Shown piece after piece: positions 20,039 through 30,196 of a stretch of 64,000 nucleotides of DNA; within the stretch, counting starts at the first letter, position 1; each line of letters opens with the position of its first letter. The stretch is taken from contig BLSF01000020.1 of assembly GCA_012862575.1 (NCBI GenBank), forward strand, positions 372,001 to 436,000, read 5' to 3'. The DNA is from Parietichytrium sp. I65-24A. Taxonomy: Eukaryota > Sar > Bigyra > Thraustochytrida > Thraustochytriidae. The notes under the pieces were generated by a model that did not search any database, was not told the origin of the DNA, and saw nothing but the letters and a program-made list of their open reading frames with translations. Position numbers and translations under genes: made by a program.

Positions 20039-21145
20039 CACGACCACACAATGTGCTCTTGCAACACTTGTAACCGAACTCATGTTTCAGGCAGACACAG
20101 CGCACTTTTGCTCGAGTATTAAGCACGCAGTCCGCAGTCCCGTAGTGCTAGGTCACCTTTATCAGTTTCTCTGCTGATGCTGCCGCGTTGAAAACAAATT
20201 GCATTCAACAGTGACGAGTCACTTTGAAGTCGGTTTCAATTTGCTCCAGAGATCTTGGGTTCAAACTTGGTCCATGTTGTTACATTGTACAAACACACGA
20301 GCTGATCACTAGCACTATCAGAGATACTATTGATACACGTTAGCTGTACAGTAACATCTCAGCTCAGAATTCAGTTGTGTGTACTAGTACTCGGGTACTG
20401 TTTTCGTAACCGGGAGGTTTTGCTGTCTGAACTTGGCCGCGTAGAAATGCGAAAAGAAAGAATGGTTGGATAACTTGGCTTCTCGCGTTGCGAGACTTGC
20501 AAGTTCTGTTGAAATCAGCGAGAAGAAGAAGAAGATTGCTGTTGATAGATCGAAGAATATGAGTTCTTAATCAGTTCATCGCACGAGCCTGTCGATGAGA
20601 GCCTTTCGCGCGCGTCGGTCTGTTCGTCCATGCCGGCGTTCTCGTTTCTCTCCAGTCTGAATTATTGCTATTCTAAAACTGAATTCGTAACGAAGGGTCA
20701 TACGTTATTAAAAGTAAACCACAACAACATTAACTTTACATTATCTTATACTATTCGGCGACCATCACACAGTCGCTCTTGTGACAAATCTAATCAATTA
20801 TGCGTTCCGCATTCAAATCCAACGGGCGAAGGGGAAAAAAGCCGTAACTAGGTGAAACTATAGCTCTTCTCCCAGGTGCATACGCGAACTCTTGAAAGCG
20901 GCGCACAGGCGATGCACAAAAGGGGCGGGGCCCTAGTAATCATTATTCATAATTACTAATTGTCTTTCGAGCGCCCCGCTGGGAACCTGTGGGAAACGCC
21001 ACTTTCTAACGCTCGAAGCGGCACTGGTTGCGTGGCACATTGAAGAGCGCTCGCAATCTCTTCTTCTGAGTGGCGCATGGTTGGTATTTTGAAGGGAAGG
21101 ATTAAGTAGTTCGTGGAGACAGCGGCGGAAGTTGGAGTCGAGGAG

Positions 21146-21181
<36 letters not shown>

Positions 21182-21187
21182 ATCAAT
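21146..21187 (+). repeat. Tetranucleotide repeat (AATC)n
   Basis: About ten ATCA/AATC units run here with one C-to-G change near the end. It lies about 120 bp upstream of the coiled-coil gene start. Confidence 0.95.
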
Positions 21188-21309
21188 TCTATTAGTCGGT
21201 GCTATTAGTCGGTGGAACAGGACGGAGCTCCTCTGCATCGACGATAAGTTGGGGGCATCCTTGGGCTGCAGTTGTATGAGCTGGGGGCGTTCAAGGGAGA
21301 CAAAGAGAG

Positions 21310-24300
21310 ATGGATCCTCGAGGAAGGGTTAACGCCGGACAGCATCGAGCTGTCCGTAAGCACAGGCATGTGACCGAGTCGCCACCACCGCCGCCACCGC
21401 CATTGGGGAGGAGCGGGGCGTTTGAGGCATCGACCAGTCTGGCACTGCTGGCCCCGGCGAAGGTCGATGAGGACTACGTTCGCAAGTTGGCGCAGAAGAT
21501 TCAGACGCAGGCGAAGGAGATTATAGAGCTGCAGGCTGACCTGGAAGAGCGGCGAGAGTATGCCGTTCTGTGCGAGCAGTTCGTGGTGACGTTAGACCCT
21601 TCACAGCCACTTCCCTTGAGCACGGAGCAGCTTCACGCGGTCAAGTTAAAGAAGGAGAAGGAGTCTGACCCTGTGCATATCAATAAGACTAGCCGCCATA
21701 CCATCACGACGTTGACGAGGCAATATGAGGCGACCTGCCGGAAGGTGGCTGAACAGCAAGGCAAAATCGACGAACTTGAGAAAAGTGCCCAAGAGGCCGC
21801 GAAAAGTAGAGAGGTGGCTGAGCGGAGGATCGGATCCTTGCAGCAAAAGCTTGCCGAGGCACAATCGAAAATGAGCCAAAATAAGCGTTTCACGCCATTA
21901 AAAGCCAAGTCAGAAGAGGAGCGAGCAGCTCTCGCTGAACGTGTGGACTACCTCGAAATGGAAAAAAAGAGAGTCGTCTCAACGCTCCATGAGCAGACCC
22001 GAGCCGCGGAGGCACAGCGGGTATACATCGACGTCTTGCAAGCAGCTCTCAAGAGCAGGGCTGAAGAATTAGGTCTCGACCCGGATCAAATACTTAATGT
22101 AGAACGGGCCAAATTTGATGTTATTGCTGCGCAAGGAAGAGTGGCGAGCCTGGAAAAGCTGGAGCGAGAGCTTCGTATGGCGAATGAAGAATTGGAAGAG
22201 AGCTTGAGGCTCGAATCTTTACGGCACCAGCAAACTAAGGCCCGTCTGGCTTGGTACGAGCCAGAAGACGCCCAACGGAGAAACAGTGTATCGGAAGAAG
22301 GCTCGACAATTTTTTCATCGAGTTCAGTGCGAAGTCCGTCGCATCGTAGAGGGGGCGCCGAGGAGAGAAAGATGGAGGACAATTTTGCGGACGATGCTGA
22401 AGAGCTGATTCCCGAGGCTTTCCGAGCGCGGCTTCAGCGCATGAAGCAGGAAAATGACGCGCTTGTTGACTACATCCGAGACTCGGTTGAGCCGCTGAAA
22501 ACGGAGAAGAAGGAGATAGAGGAGACATTAGAAGCAACGGCCAGCGCTTTGGAGGAGTCTAAGGGCCAGGAAGGCGAATATTTGTCGAAATTGAGTGATC
22601 TGCACGGTAGGGTTGAGGCTCTTGAAGCAGAGCTAAGAAAAAAAGAGGCGGCGATAAGCAGTATGAAAGAGTCGATGACCGCTTCAGAGGCCCACCAAGC
22701 GGAAATAATTGAGCAATGTGACAGACTTGAGGAAGTGAAGCAAACACTTGAAGTGCAACTTGCAGAGAGGGAAGCCAAGCTGAATGAGCAGAACGCACGA
22801 ATGAAGCAAATAGAGGAGGGGCACAAAGGAGTTACAGAGATCCAACAGCAGCTAGAAGACACTGCAAGCGCGTTGCGATGTGAGAGGAAGGAGCTTGTTG
22901 CCGCTGAAGAGCGGCGTGCTGAGCTGGAGAATGAAATCCAAGCTCAAGAAAACCAGTTGAAGCAGCTTTCAGACAAGCTCGAGGCCTCAGAATCTGCGCG
23001 CGCAGAGGCAGTGACAGAGCGCGAGGGTCTGCGGAACCGTATCCAGGAACTCCAACGCCAACTGGAGGAAGTGCGAAACACATGTGATCAGATCACCCTG
23101 AAGCATTCCGAGCTGTCAGAAATTGTCTCTCCGCTTCGACTTTTCCGGCAGCGAGCCATGAATATCGAAAAGACAATTGCTTCAATGTGGGCAGAGGGAG
23201 TTGCGCAAGAAGACAGCTTAGAGGGCTTGAGTGCGATGCTGACGAAGCTCTCGTCAGTGTCTGCGCTAGAGGACAGTGACGGCGCCGAGCGGGCGGAGTT
23301 TCGCCACTCTTCTGTAATGTCAAGTCTCGAAAGTATTCTACCGAATCTCAACGCCCTGCTCTTCTCTGCAAAGACACAGACCTCTCGAGCATTTTCGACC
23401 CATGAGCGGCTTCGTCAAGAACTCTCAGCGACGGGGAAACGCTTTGAGATGGAAAAGAGACTGCTCCATGACGAGATTCATTCACTGCAGACTAGACTAG
23501 AGAAGGCCACGGAGAGTCGTGCGCCAAGACCTGAATTTTCAACGAGGGATGGCAATACTTACGATGAAATGGGAACTACTAATACGTTCGAGAGCGGGGA
23601 GCTCTTGCGGTTGAGGCAGCGGTATGCAGCGCTTGAGAGTCGCTACATTGCGCTGGAAGAGCGCTTTGCAGAGGGTAGAGGAAACTTTGATGACGGAGCG
23701 GCGCACGATTATGAACCTGGCCACGAGAGTTCTGCTCGAGAATTCTCTCATACGGCGCTGCGGAATGTACAATCCAGGCTAGACCAGGCTACTTCCCAAG
23801 CAGAGCAAATTGGAACATTGCGAAACGACCTCGAGAGGGCGGCGAGGCTGCTCAAAGACCACGAGGCACTGTCAAAACAGCTTGAAGACCAGCTTTTAGA
23901 CGCCGAAGAGCAGCTTCACGCCGTGCAGTGCGACGTGGACCTCTCGAAACGCCTTTGTACGGCCACTGTGAAAGGCATCATGGTAAGATATCGAGCAAGT
24001 CATGGCGCAGTGCAAAACTACTTTTTGGACAAGCCGCTGAGCGTTCCAGAAACCATGGAAGGGGCCGTGGTTCCCGTTTGCGAGCTCTTGGAGGCTATTT
24101 TGGAGCATGACACTAGAGTCGCTGCAAGCAACATGGATCGCTTGGCACAGTCTCTAGATGAGTTCCGCCGAGACCAACAGTCCGTCCTGGAGGCCCTACG
24201 TGAGCCGCGGGGTGAGGTGGCTGAATCTCGCACGCGGGTTCCTCGAAAGCGTTCTGTAGAGTCTTCTGTGCGCCTGCAGGAGCTACAGGAATCCCTCACC

Positions 24301-24789
24301 AGGGCGCAGAGAGTCGTCGATGACACACGGTCTAGAATTGAGCGCCACACTCCGTATCGACGCGAGGGGGGTGAGTATTCCTCCGACGGCGAGGGCGAGG
24401 AGGATTTGGAGCTCCATGAAGGGGATGATGCGCTGAGCGAGGATGGGTACATATCGGCGTCTTCTCGAGGAAGAAAAGGACACCGTACGAGGACGGTTCG
24501 TGCTCGGTCACCAGCCAAGGTGAAGGTATATCGTGACGGCTCAATCCAGGTAACCACGCAAGACTCTGCAACTCGCGTGCGGCGACGGGGCGAGGTCGCT
24601 GAAGACGAAGTTCACGACACGATCCGAAGAGCTGCTGAGCGTTTGGACCAGGTCGAGCGGATAAGGCGCTCCTCGGCCACCTCGAGACGAGGTCCTGGAA
24701 ATCGCCCTGACACACCGCTTGCGCGAATGTACAGGCAGCAACTTCGGGCTGCACAGGAAAAATTTCGCCGCCTCAACATGAGCAGGTAG
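21310..24789 (+). CDS. Large coiled-coil protein, family not recognised
   Basis: A single exon encodes 1159 residues. A short basic, Pro-rich head (PPPPPPP near residue 26) is followed by long heptad-rich helices, about residues 55-300 and 365-620, then further coiled coil between 690 and 900. The C-terminal 200 residues are charged, with an acidic patch (GEGEEDLELHEGDD) followed by an Arg/Ser-rich tail. There is no catalytic motif, signal peptide or membrane segment. Length and layout resemble centrosomal, basal-body or Golgi tether scaffolds. Nearby microtubule genes make a cytoskeletal role attractive but this is guilt by neighbourhood. The ATG at 21310 is the first in frame. I do not name a family. 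Confidence 0.85.
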   Translation: MDPRGRVNAGQHRAVRKHRHVTESPPPPPPPLGRSGAFEASTSLALLAPAKVDEDYVRKLAQKIQTQAKEIIELQADLEERREYAVLCEQFVVTLDPSQPLPLSTEQLHAVKLKKEKESDPVHINKTSRHTITTLTRQYEATCRKVAEQQGKIDELEKSAQEAAKSREVAERRIGSLQQKLAEAQSKMSQNKRFTPLKAKSEEERAALAERVDYLEMEKKRVVSTLHEQTRAAEAQRVYIDVLQAALKSRAEELGLDPDQILNVERAKFDVIAAQGRVASLEKLERELRMANEELEESLRLESLRHQQTKARLAWYEPEDAQRRNSVSEEGSTIFSSSSVRSPSHRRGGAEERKMEDNFADDAEELIPEAFRARLQRMKQENDALVDYIRDSVEPLKTEKKEIEETLEATASALEESKGQEGEYLSKLSDLHGRVEALEAELRKKEAAISSMKESMTASEAHQAEIIEQCDRLEEVKQTLEVQLAEREAKLNEQNARMKQIEEGHKGVTEIQQQLEDTASALRCERKELVAAEERRAELENEIQAQENQLKQLSDKLEASESARAEAVTEREGLRNRIQELQRQLEEVRNTCDQITLKHSELSEIVSPLRLFRQRAMNIEKTIASMWAEGVAQEDSLEGLSAMLTKLSSVSALEDSDGAERAEFRHSSVMSSLESILPNLNALLFSAKTQTSRAFSTHERLRQELSATGKRFEMEKRLLHDEIHSLQTRLEKATESRAPRPEFSTRDGNTYDEMGTTNTFESGELLRLRQRYAALESRYIALEERFAEGRGNFDDGAAHDYEPGHESSAREFSHTALRNVQSRLDQATSQAEQIGTLRNDLERAARLLKDHEALSKQLEDQLLDAEEQLHAVQCDVDLSKRLCTATVKGIMVRYRASHGAVQNYFLDKPLSVPETMEGAVVPVCELLEAILEHDTRVAASNMDRLAQSLDEFRRDQQSVLEALREPRGEVAESRTRVPRKRSVESSVRLQELQESLTRAQRVVDDTRSRIERHTPYRREGGEYSSDGEGEEDLELHEGDDALSEDGYISASSRGRKGHRTRTVRARSPAKVKVYRDGSIQVTTQDSATRVRRRGEVAEDEVHDTIRRAAERLDQVERIRRSSATSRRGPGNRPDTPLARMYRQQLRAAQEKFRRLNMSR

Positions 24790-25251
24790 AGAAGGCATGT
24801 TGTTTAAATATTCAAAAATTCTATTTTTGTGTTCACACATACATAGTTCATTCGACCCGATTTTCCCCAGGTCAGAGCTTGACGCTCCGATTCCCAACCG
24901 GCAACAGACAAGGCTTGCTGATCCTCGAGCCCTCCTTTGCGACATTCGTAGGATTTACACCGGATTGACTACCGCTATGACAACGAGGAAGTTGACTGCA
25001 ATGGCCAAAGCAATGACGGCAATGAAGATGACGTTGGCAAACGAAATGCTAATGTTAGTCCCAATGGGCCTGGCCCAATGGCAGCGGAGCCACAGCCACA
25101 GTGGGAACGATGATGGTTGGTTCAAAATAGCATCAACAAACACCAGTCATCTCCATCATTATCGCCATCACCATCGCCATTACGATCACGATCACGATCA
25201 CCATCGCCATCGCCATCGCCATCGCCATCGCAACCGCATCACTTCCTCGCT
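24790..25251. other. Convergent intergenic region
   Basis: About 460 bp lie between the stops of the coiled-coil gene and the small membrane-protein gene. The right part is a CCATCG-type repeat. No gene is supported. Confidence 0.5.
25155..25234 (+). repeat. (CCATCG)n / (ATCACG)n hexamer repeat
   Basis: Imperfect hexamers, first CATCGC and ATCACG types and then a clean CCATCG run, precede the end of the reverse-strand gene. They create long His/Arg-coding frames on the plus strand that should not be taken as genes. Confidence 0.9.
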
Positions 25252-25929
25252 CTACCAACGCTTGAGCGCCTTGAGGTGCACCTTAATCATCCTTTTATCC
25301 TCCTTGATCTCCTGCAGCTGCTCGTACGGCACGTGCTTGGGCGCGAACCTGCTGGCATTGGCTCTTGCGGCCATGTCTTTCGTCGCCTGTTCTTCCATGC
25401 GTTTTGCCTGCAGCATCATCTCCAGTGTGCGCTTCAGCCCTTCGCGCGACACGTCCAGTCTGAACTCGCTCTGGGAGCTCTCCAGGAGCGCTTCTGCGCT
25501 GGCTTCTGCGCTGGCTTTCGCGCTGGCGAGGACCCTCGCCGCCTCCGCGTCCCCTTTCGCAGCCATCTGTTCCAGGAACTTTCTCGCTGCGCCGTCCTCC
25601 GCTCGCGTCACCTCTGCTCCATCCGCCTCATCTTTCCCATCTCTTCCAAACGTCCCAAGTGTCCCAAGCGTCCCAAGCGTCCCCGGAAGACGCGATGGCG
25701 TCCCAGCGTCCTCGTCCCACGCGGGCGGCTGATGATGAAACTGGCGGTACGCGAGGACCCCGCCGCCAACGACGGCGAGGGCGGCGGCCACGGACGCAAG
25801 AGGTGTTGCGCGGGAGCGGGGTGCGCGGGACGTAGGAGGTGCGCGAGGGACAGAGGGTGTGGGGGGTACGCGGCGGGGACGGGAAGAGGACGGAGGAGGG
25901 GGAGGAGGTGGAGGAGGCCGGCGAGACAT
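25252..25929 (-). CDS. Small Pro-rich single-pass membrane protein, unknown function
   Basis: The 225-residue frame begins with ATG and a Pro/Arg-rich basic head including nine consecutive prolines. A single hydrophobic segment at about residues 43-61 (SVAAALAVVGGGVLAY) is followed by a GTLGTLGTLG tripeptide repeat near 82. Ala/Glu-rich amphipathic helices follow, ending in a basic tail with KRMIKVHLKALKRW. A basic head plus one early membrane segment fits a mitochondrial or other organelle membrane protein with a helical domain in the soluble compartment; this is inference. The GC-rich head and Gly-Thr-Leu repeats suggest slippage-prone sequence. The competing plus-strand frames across this interval are low complexity, so I favour this strand. 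Confidence 0.6.
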   Translation of the reverse strand: MSRRPPPPPPPPPSSSRPRRVPPTPSVPRAPPTSRAPRSRATPLASVAAALAVVGGGVLAYRQFHHQPPAWDEDAGTPSRLPGTLGTLGTLGTFGRDGKDEADGAEVTRAEDGAARKFLEQMAAKGDAEAARVLASAKASAEASAEALLESSQSEFRLDVSREGLKRTLEMMLQAKRMEEQATKDMAARANASRFAPKHVPYEQLQEIKEDKRMIKVHLKALKRW

Positions 25930-26082
25930 TTCTACCTTCTCCCTTCTCTCCTAGTTCTCTTTCTATGTCTCTGTTGTCTCTCTTGTCTCTGTCTTCCTTG
26001 CCGTCCGAGGACTCTCTGCGACTGTGTGTTATTGATGAGGGGACTTTGGAGATGCACAAAAGATTCACGGACTTACTTGAAG

Positions 26083-26092
26083 TCACAGTCAA
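26083..26092 (+). promoter_or_regulatory. Recurrent decamer TCACAGTCAA
   Basis: One of six exact copies in noncoding DNA. It lies 154 bp upstream of the start of the small membrane-protein gene, reverse strand. Confidence 0.5.
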
Positions 26093-26506
26093 TTAAAAGT
26101 GTGGTGTCTGTCTGTCTATGTCTGTCTCTTGTCTCCTCACAAAGGCGATCGATGGTGCGCTGCGATGTGTGCTGCGATGTGTGGAAGGAGTTCCGATCGA
26201 TCGTAGTCAATGTTCACGTTTTCGATAAAGTGTCCTCGAGTATCCTCGAGTACTGAGTGACTTGCGTTATGTCTCGTCCTCGTCGGGGACCTGCGATGTT
26301 GCGAGCCCATCGATATCCATCGATGAGTCGATGATTCATTCTCAATTTGAACAACTAGCTCTGACGAGTCTGAGTGGTTCAATCAAATTGTCAGCCAAGT
26401 GAAGTAAACAACATCAATGGACTGTACTCAGTACTAGATCCATTCCATTCACATGAACATGATGATTGACAATGTGAATTGATAGAATAGAACAATTCAT
26501 TGTTGA

Positions 26507-26516
26507 TTGACTGTGA
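26507..26516 (-). promoter_or_regulatory. Recurrent decamer TCACAGTCAA
   Basis: The reverse-complement copy, about 165 bp upstream of the possible small gene at 26682. Confidence 0.5.
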
Positions 26517-26681
26517 ATGAAGACAGTTGATGCTTTCTGATTCAAGTTCAAGTTGAAAGTTGCACTTCCATCGAAGCAAAGGAAAGCGAAGCAAGGCGAA
26601 GCAAGGGCCAAATCTTGTAATTTCATTGATCTGGGCTAGAACGTTTTGTTGCAGTCGAGTCAGGCGCGCAGGCTTGGGGCA

Positions 26682-26891
26682 ATGATGGAGGAAGAAGGCA
26701 CGGAGCGCGGGACGGAGCGGGGCAAGGAGGCTGGTGGTGTGCGTCGCAAGAAGGGGAAAGGGGAGAGCAAGAGCAAGAGCAGGCCGCTGCCGAAGCTGAA
26801 TCTGATGCCGCCGGATAGCAAACCCGTGTTCGCAGACAACAGTGCGAGCTTGAAGCCCGAGCACTGCGTGCTGCTGCCGCCGCCAAAGTAG
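26682..26891 (+). CDS. Possible small basic protein (69 residues)
   Basis: An ATG-started frame encodes 69 residues with an acidic start (MMEEEGTERG), a Lys/Arg/Ser-rich centre (KKGKGESKSKS) and a tail ending in LLPPPK. No domain is recognised. A TTTTGTTGCAG run just upstream could be a splice acceptor, so this could instead be an internal or last exon. GC-rich composition compared with the flanks and a sensible charge pattern support coding, but nothing else does. Confidence 0.35.
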   Translation: MMEEEGTERGTERGKEAGGVRRKKGKGESKSKSRPLPKLNLMPPDSKPVFADNSASLKPEHCVLLPPPK

Positions 26892-27110
26892 GTGGAAGTT
26901 GGAAGGATGGACGTTGTGTCAAGTTGTAGTAGTTGCTGTTAGTTTCATTGCGGCGTGAGAGGTGGCGGGAGTTTTTATATGGGCAGAATTCTGAAGGGTT
27001 GCTGAGTGGCGGTTGGTGACGAATGCGTAATCGTCCTACTTGAAGGGAGGCTGCGAGGGGAGCGAAGGTGGCGCGAATTCACCAGTAGCGCAAACCAATC
27101 CAACGCGGAT

Positions 27111-29138
27111 CTAGTTTGGGCCGTGGCGAGAGCAGACGCACTGGTGGTTGGTGTTAAAGATGGAGATCACAACGCTCAGCGTAGCAAGGGCGGGGCCGTT
27201 TGCTGGGCTCTTGGTGCCACGGTCTGGAATCGGGGCCACGCGGAATCGGTATTGGGCTGGGCCTGTGAAGGACGAGTCCAGTCTGATAGCTTCCATGCCT
27301 TTGAGATGAAAGAAAGACCGGCTGTCGAACACCACGATGTCACCGGCTTTGCGCTCTTTGCTAACTTCGAGCTCTTGGCTCGAAAAGATGTCCATTACTA
27401 GCTGGCCGTCCCCGCTGATGGTCTCTAGTAGCAACGTCTCTCCTTCGCGGACTTGTATTTCGATACCATCGGACTGAGAGGAGATCACCTTGCTGACCTG
27501 GGAAACGACGATCCTGTCACATGGCTTATTCTCGGACTGGCTTTGATTTGGCGCCGGCGATTTTCTGGTGCTGGGCATTGGTGGTGGTTCCGCACCTTCC
27601 TGTTGGTCGGGCTCCTGCTCTGGTGTCACGGGAAGGACTACGTTAGGGTCGATAGAGAGCACTCGGCACATGTGCGAAATCGTGCGCTCGTTTAGAGTAA
27701 TTTTTGCGTTCGAAGTCTCAGGAGTCCTGGACTCTACTGTCTCAGTCTTGAGAATTGCTCGGGACACGATGTACTCAAAAACGTCCGGGTTTAGGTCCAT
27801 GAACACAGGATGGTTCCAGATGTTCTGATTGGGTTTAGCGACGAGAACTGCGAGGAGACTGTCGGGAATATGCTCCAGAATATCTCTACTGCGTAGGGCG
27901 AAAGTCTGGTCGCAGCAATGGAAGCGAATATGGCGATCGAGTGATATGGCTTGTGCTCGCGGTGAGCTGCTCCCAAAATTCAGGACAAGTTCAGGAGAGC
28001 TGTTTGTACTATTCGCCCCAGAGGTGGGAACCTTACCGCTGAGCTGGATGAGCTTATTAAACTCTTTAAACTCTATCGAATTCGAATGGTCAGAGTCCAA
28101 CTGCGTGAACAGGTCGTCCATCTCCCTATCGGTGAGGTGTATGCCAAAGCTCTCTAACCCGACTTGGAACGAGTCTTTTGAGACGTGACCTTCCCCAGCT
28201 GTGTCAATTTCGTAATAGGCATCCAGAGCTCGAATCCGCCTTCTGTCGATGTAGTCCTTAAGCTGTCGTTGTACTCTTAACCACAAGTTTTCTGGTTTGA
28301 GTATGGGCTTCTTCTGGCTTGGTTTCTGCACCAGCGGCGCAAGCGATGGTTGTGAATCAGGGAAGCTTGAGATAAAGGGACCGCAGGAGATACGTTTGCC
28401 ATCGGCATTCTTTGGCGATCCTCGTGTGAGTTTGTCTTGCTGTCTCTTGAGACTTGCGGACTGCATAATTTTTGAGAATTCCCGATACTCAATGGAGCCG
28501 GACTCATCAAAGTCTAATATAGAGAAGAAGTGGTCCAGTTCTGCCCTCGACAACTGCACACCAAGCCGAGTGAGGCCTTTCCCGAGCTCCGTTTTGCCAA
28601 TGCGTCCCTTGCCGTTGACATCCATTTCATTGTACGCGTCTAAGAGGCGTGCTCTTCTCCTGTCCAAATTATCGCGCAGCTGACGTTCCACCTTGAACAC
28701 CACCTCCATGTCCGCGGCCCCGGAAGAAGAGCCGATGCGCTTTTGGGCTTCCGTCGAAATCTTTTGCTCTATCTGCTTTATTGTCTCTAAGCCGCTATCC
28801 AACTCACGCGCCTTCTTTCTCGCCTTCTCTTCTTTCCGCTGTTGTTGAATGATAAGTTTTTCGTTCAGCGATATTTTATCTGAGTGCTGATAATCTTCCT
28901 GAGAGAGGCACCACACCACTTGGCCATACGTAAGGCATCTCTCTCCTGCGGCCGCAGAGCGCTCTTCGATCAGTGAACGCAGGAAGCCCAGTTCCTTTAC
29001 GTGAAGCCCTCGAATGCCAACTTCCGCCAAATCCTTCACAAGTGTGCTTGCGCTGAGCACATGAGCGTCCGGGTTTTTGTTTCTCTCGAATGCATTGTCC
29101 TGGAAGATTTGAAGCAATGATCTCTGAGTTGCGGCCAT
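27111..29138 (-). CDS. Duplicated EF-hand protein with T1/BTB-like domain
   Basis: The frame encodes 675 residues from the ATG at 29136-29138; a longer in-frame opening begins with TTG. Residues about 150-230 and 290-370 form two copies of one module: a basic helix (RQLRDNLDRRR / RQLKDYIDRRR), a LDAY-E-D EF-hand and a second EF-hand. The second loops, DFDESGSIEYREF and DSDHSNSIEFKEF, keep good calcium ligands; the first loops (DVNGKGRIGKTE, DTAGEGHVSKDS) are weaker. Residues about 405-465 resemble the T1/BTB tetramerisation fold (FALRSRDILEHIPDSLLAVL, then NPDVFEYIVSRA). A long helical linker lies near 95-150, and the last 120 residues are unassigned beta-like sequence. A calcium sensor that oligomerises or recruits a cullin-type partner is a reasonable guess. 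It converges on the possible small gene at 26682. Confidence 0.8.
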   Translation of the reverse strand: MAATQRSLLQIFQDNAFERNKNPDAHVLSASTLVKDLAEVGIRGLHVKELGFLRSLIEERSAAAGERCLTYGQVVWCLSQEDYQHSDKISLNEKLIIQQQRKEEKARKKARELDSGLETIKQIEQKISTEAQKRIGSSSGAADMEVVFKVERQLRDNLDRRRARLLDAYNEMDVNGKGRIGKTELGKGLTRLGVQLSRAELDHFFSILDFDESGSIEYREFSKIMQSASLKRQQDKLTRGSPKNADGKRISCGPFISSFPDSQPSLAPLVQKPSQKKPILKPENLWLRVQRQLKDYIDRRRIRALDAYYEIDTAGEGHVSKDSFQVGLESFGIHLTDREMDDLFTQLDSDHSNSIEFKEFNKLIQLSGKVPTSGANSTNSSPELVLNFGSSSPRAQAISLDRHIRFHCCDQTFALRSRDILEHIPDSLLAVLVAKPNQNIWNHPVFMDLNPDVFEYIVSRAILKTETVESRTPETSNAKITLNERTISHMCRVLSIDPNVVLPVTPEQEPDQQEGAEPPPMPSTRKSPAPNQSQSENKPCDRIVVSQVSKVISSQSDGIEIQVREGETLLLETISGDGQLVMDIFSSQELEVSKERKAGDIVVFDSRSFFHLKGMEAIRLDSSFTGPAQYRFRVAPIPDRGTKSPANGPALATLSVVISIFNTNHQCVCSRHGPN

Positions 29139-29709
29139 GTCTCCTGCTTCCGAGCCGGGGGCCAAATACCCGGTTGCTCGAGCCGAATGTGCTTCAGCTG
29201 AAGACGATTCGCAGTCGATGGCCAGCGCACGCGCTTCCGCACGCTCGTCTTCTGCCTCGCCCTTTCACGGAGTCCAATAGACGGCAACAAGAGCACAATC
29301 ATAAAAACCCGCGCCACGGCTTATGGTTGAGTCCCAAGTGGTCTGTGATTTAGTTACACTGGAGTTTTACTGTAACTCTGGCGCGGCGAGCTAATATTAG
29401 GATGTTCTTCGGGGAAATACTGAGCGAAATCATGGAGAGGCGATGAGAGAGAACTCTGATCTTGGATGCAAAAGTATTCAAGACAAGAGTGAGCTCAAGT
29501 AGAGCGTTGTGCTCGTCCGCAGATCGTGTGCTCAATTGAGATGGAAATTGAATCCCGGGCTGCAAAACCGGGATCCCTTTCTCAAAGAAATCGTGATGTT
29601 GAGGTGCGATCGTAAATCAAAGGATGTGATTTAGAAAGCTCTGGCCATTCACGCGTTTCAATATGTACCACTGCGCCATTATGATAAAAATGCTTCTTCT
29701 TCTTTCATC

Positions 29710-29719
29710 TCACAGTCAA
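29710..29719 (+). promoter_or_regulatory. Recurrent decamer TCACAGTCAA
   Basis: An exact copy about 570 bp upstream of the EF-hand gene start. Confidence 0.45.
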
Positions 29720-29792
29720 ATTCAATGTATCAACTCAAAACCTCTCGCGCAGTACGACAATAGCTTGCCATTTCTTCTCTTCTCTTCGTGAT

Positions 29793-29831
29793 CCCATTCC
29801 CATTCCCATTCCCATTTCCATTTCCATTTCC
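29793..29831 (+). repeat. (CCCATT)n / (TCCATT)n hexamer repeat
   Basis: Three to four CCCATT units grade into TTTCCA units. A related TTTCCATTTCCC stretch lies in the dynein upstream region. Confidence 0.9.
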
Positions 29832-30186
29832 GCTCTGTGCGCTCAGAGTTCTCAGCTCAGCTCAGCCTCTGCCCAAATCCAACGCATATGGGAAGATCAC
29901 TGCGCACTAACTGTAGGGACCAAACCGTAACGCCCGCCGTAGCCGTGACGGGGTGACCGTGATCTAGGCAACGGATCTTTGCGATCATCATTACGAGTCA
30001 TAGAGAAAATTCTTGGAGTGCACTAGTTCATTACCTTCCTGTTTTTCATTGAACAAATGGAAATACAATTCCTACGGTAAATAAACCAAGGAGATAGGAG
30101 AGAGTTTACTATCTGTGAGAGAAAGTTCAGTGTCAACTCTCGGCGTTAGGTGGAGATGTGATGGATGATCATCATGGAAGTAGTTT

Positions 30187-30196
30187 TCACAGTCAA
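30187..30196 (+). promoter_or_regulatory. Recurrent decamer TCACAGTCAA
   Basis: An exact copy preceded by a T-run, about 820 bp upstream of the tail-anchored-like gene. Confidence 0.45.

Larger units (their letters stand above)
19789..21309. promoter_or_regulatory. Divergent intergenic region with inverted repeats
   Basis: About 1.5 kb separates the permease and coiled-coil starts. The permease-proximal half contains repeated AACACTT words and a perfect 12-bp inverted repeat (listed separately). A GTACT-rich patch lies near 20380 and a tetranucleotide repeat at the far end. No protein-like frame was found. Confidence 0.5.
25930..26681. promoter_or_regulatory. Intergenic region with two TCACAGTCAA motifs
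   Basis: This 750-bp stretch lies between two divergent starts. TCACAGTCAA occurs at 26083-26092, and its reverse complement at 26507-26516. A GTACTCAGTAC palindrome-like word lies at 26424-26434. The part between 26440 and 26530 is AT-rich, with repeated TTGATTGA-like words. No gene is supported. Confidence 0.55.

Noticed and set aside
25117-26256. Long plus-strand frame rich in His, Arg and Ser
   Set aside because: It arises from CCATCG repeats and from the opposite strand of the 225-residue gene, does not start at a good ATG and has no domain-like content.
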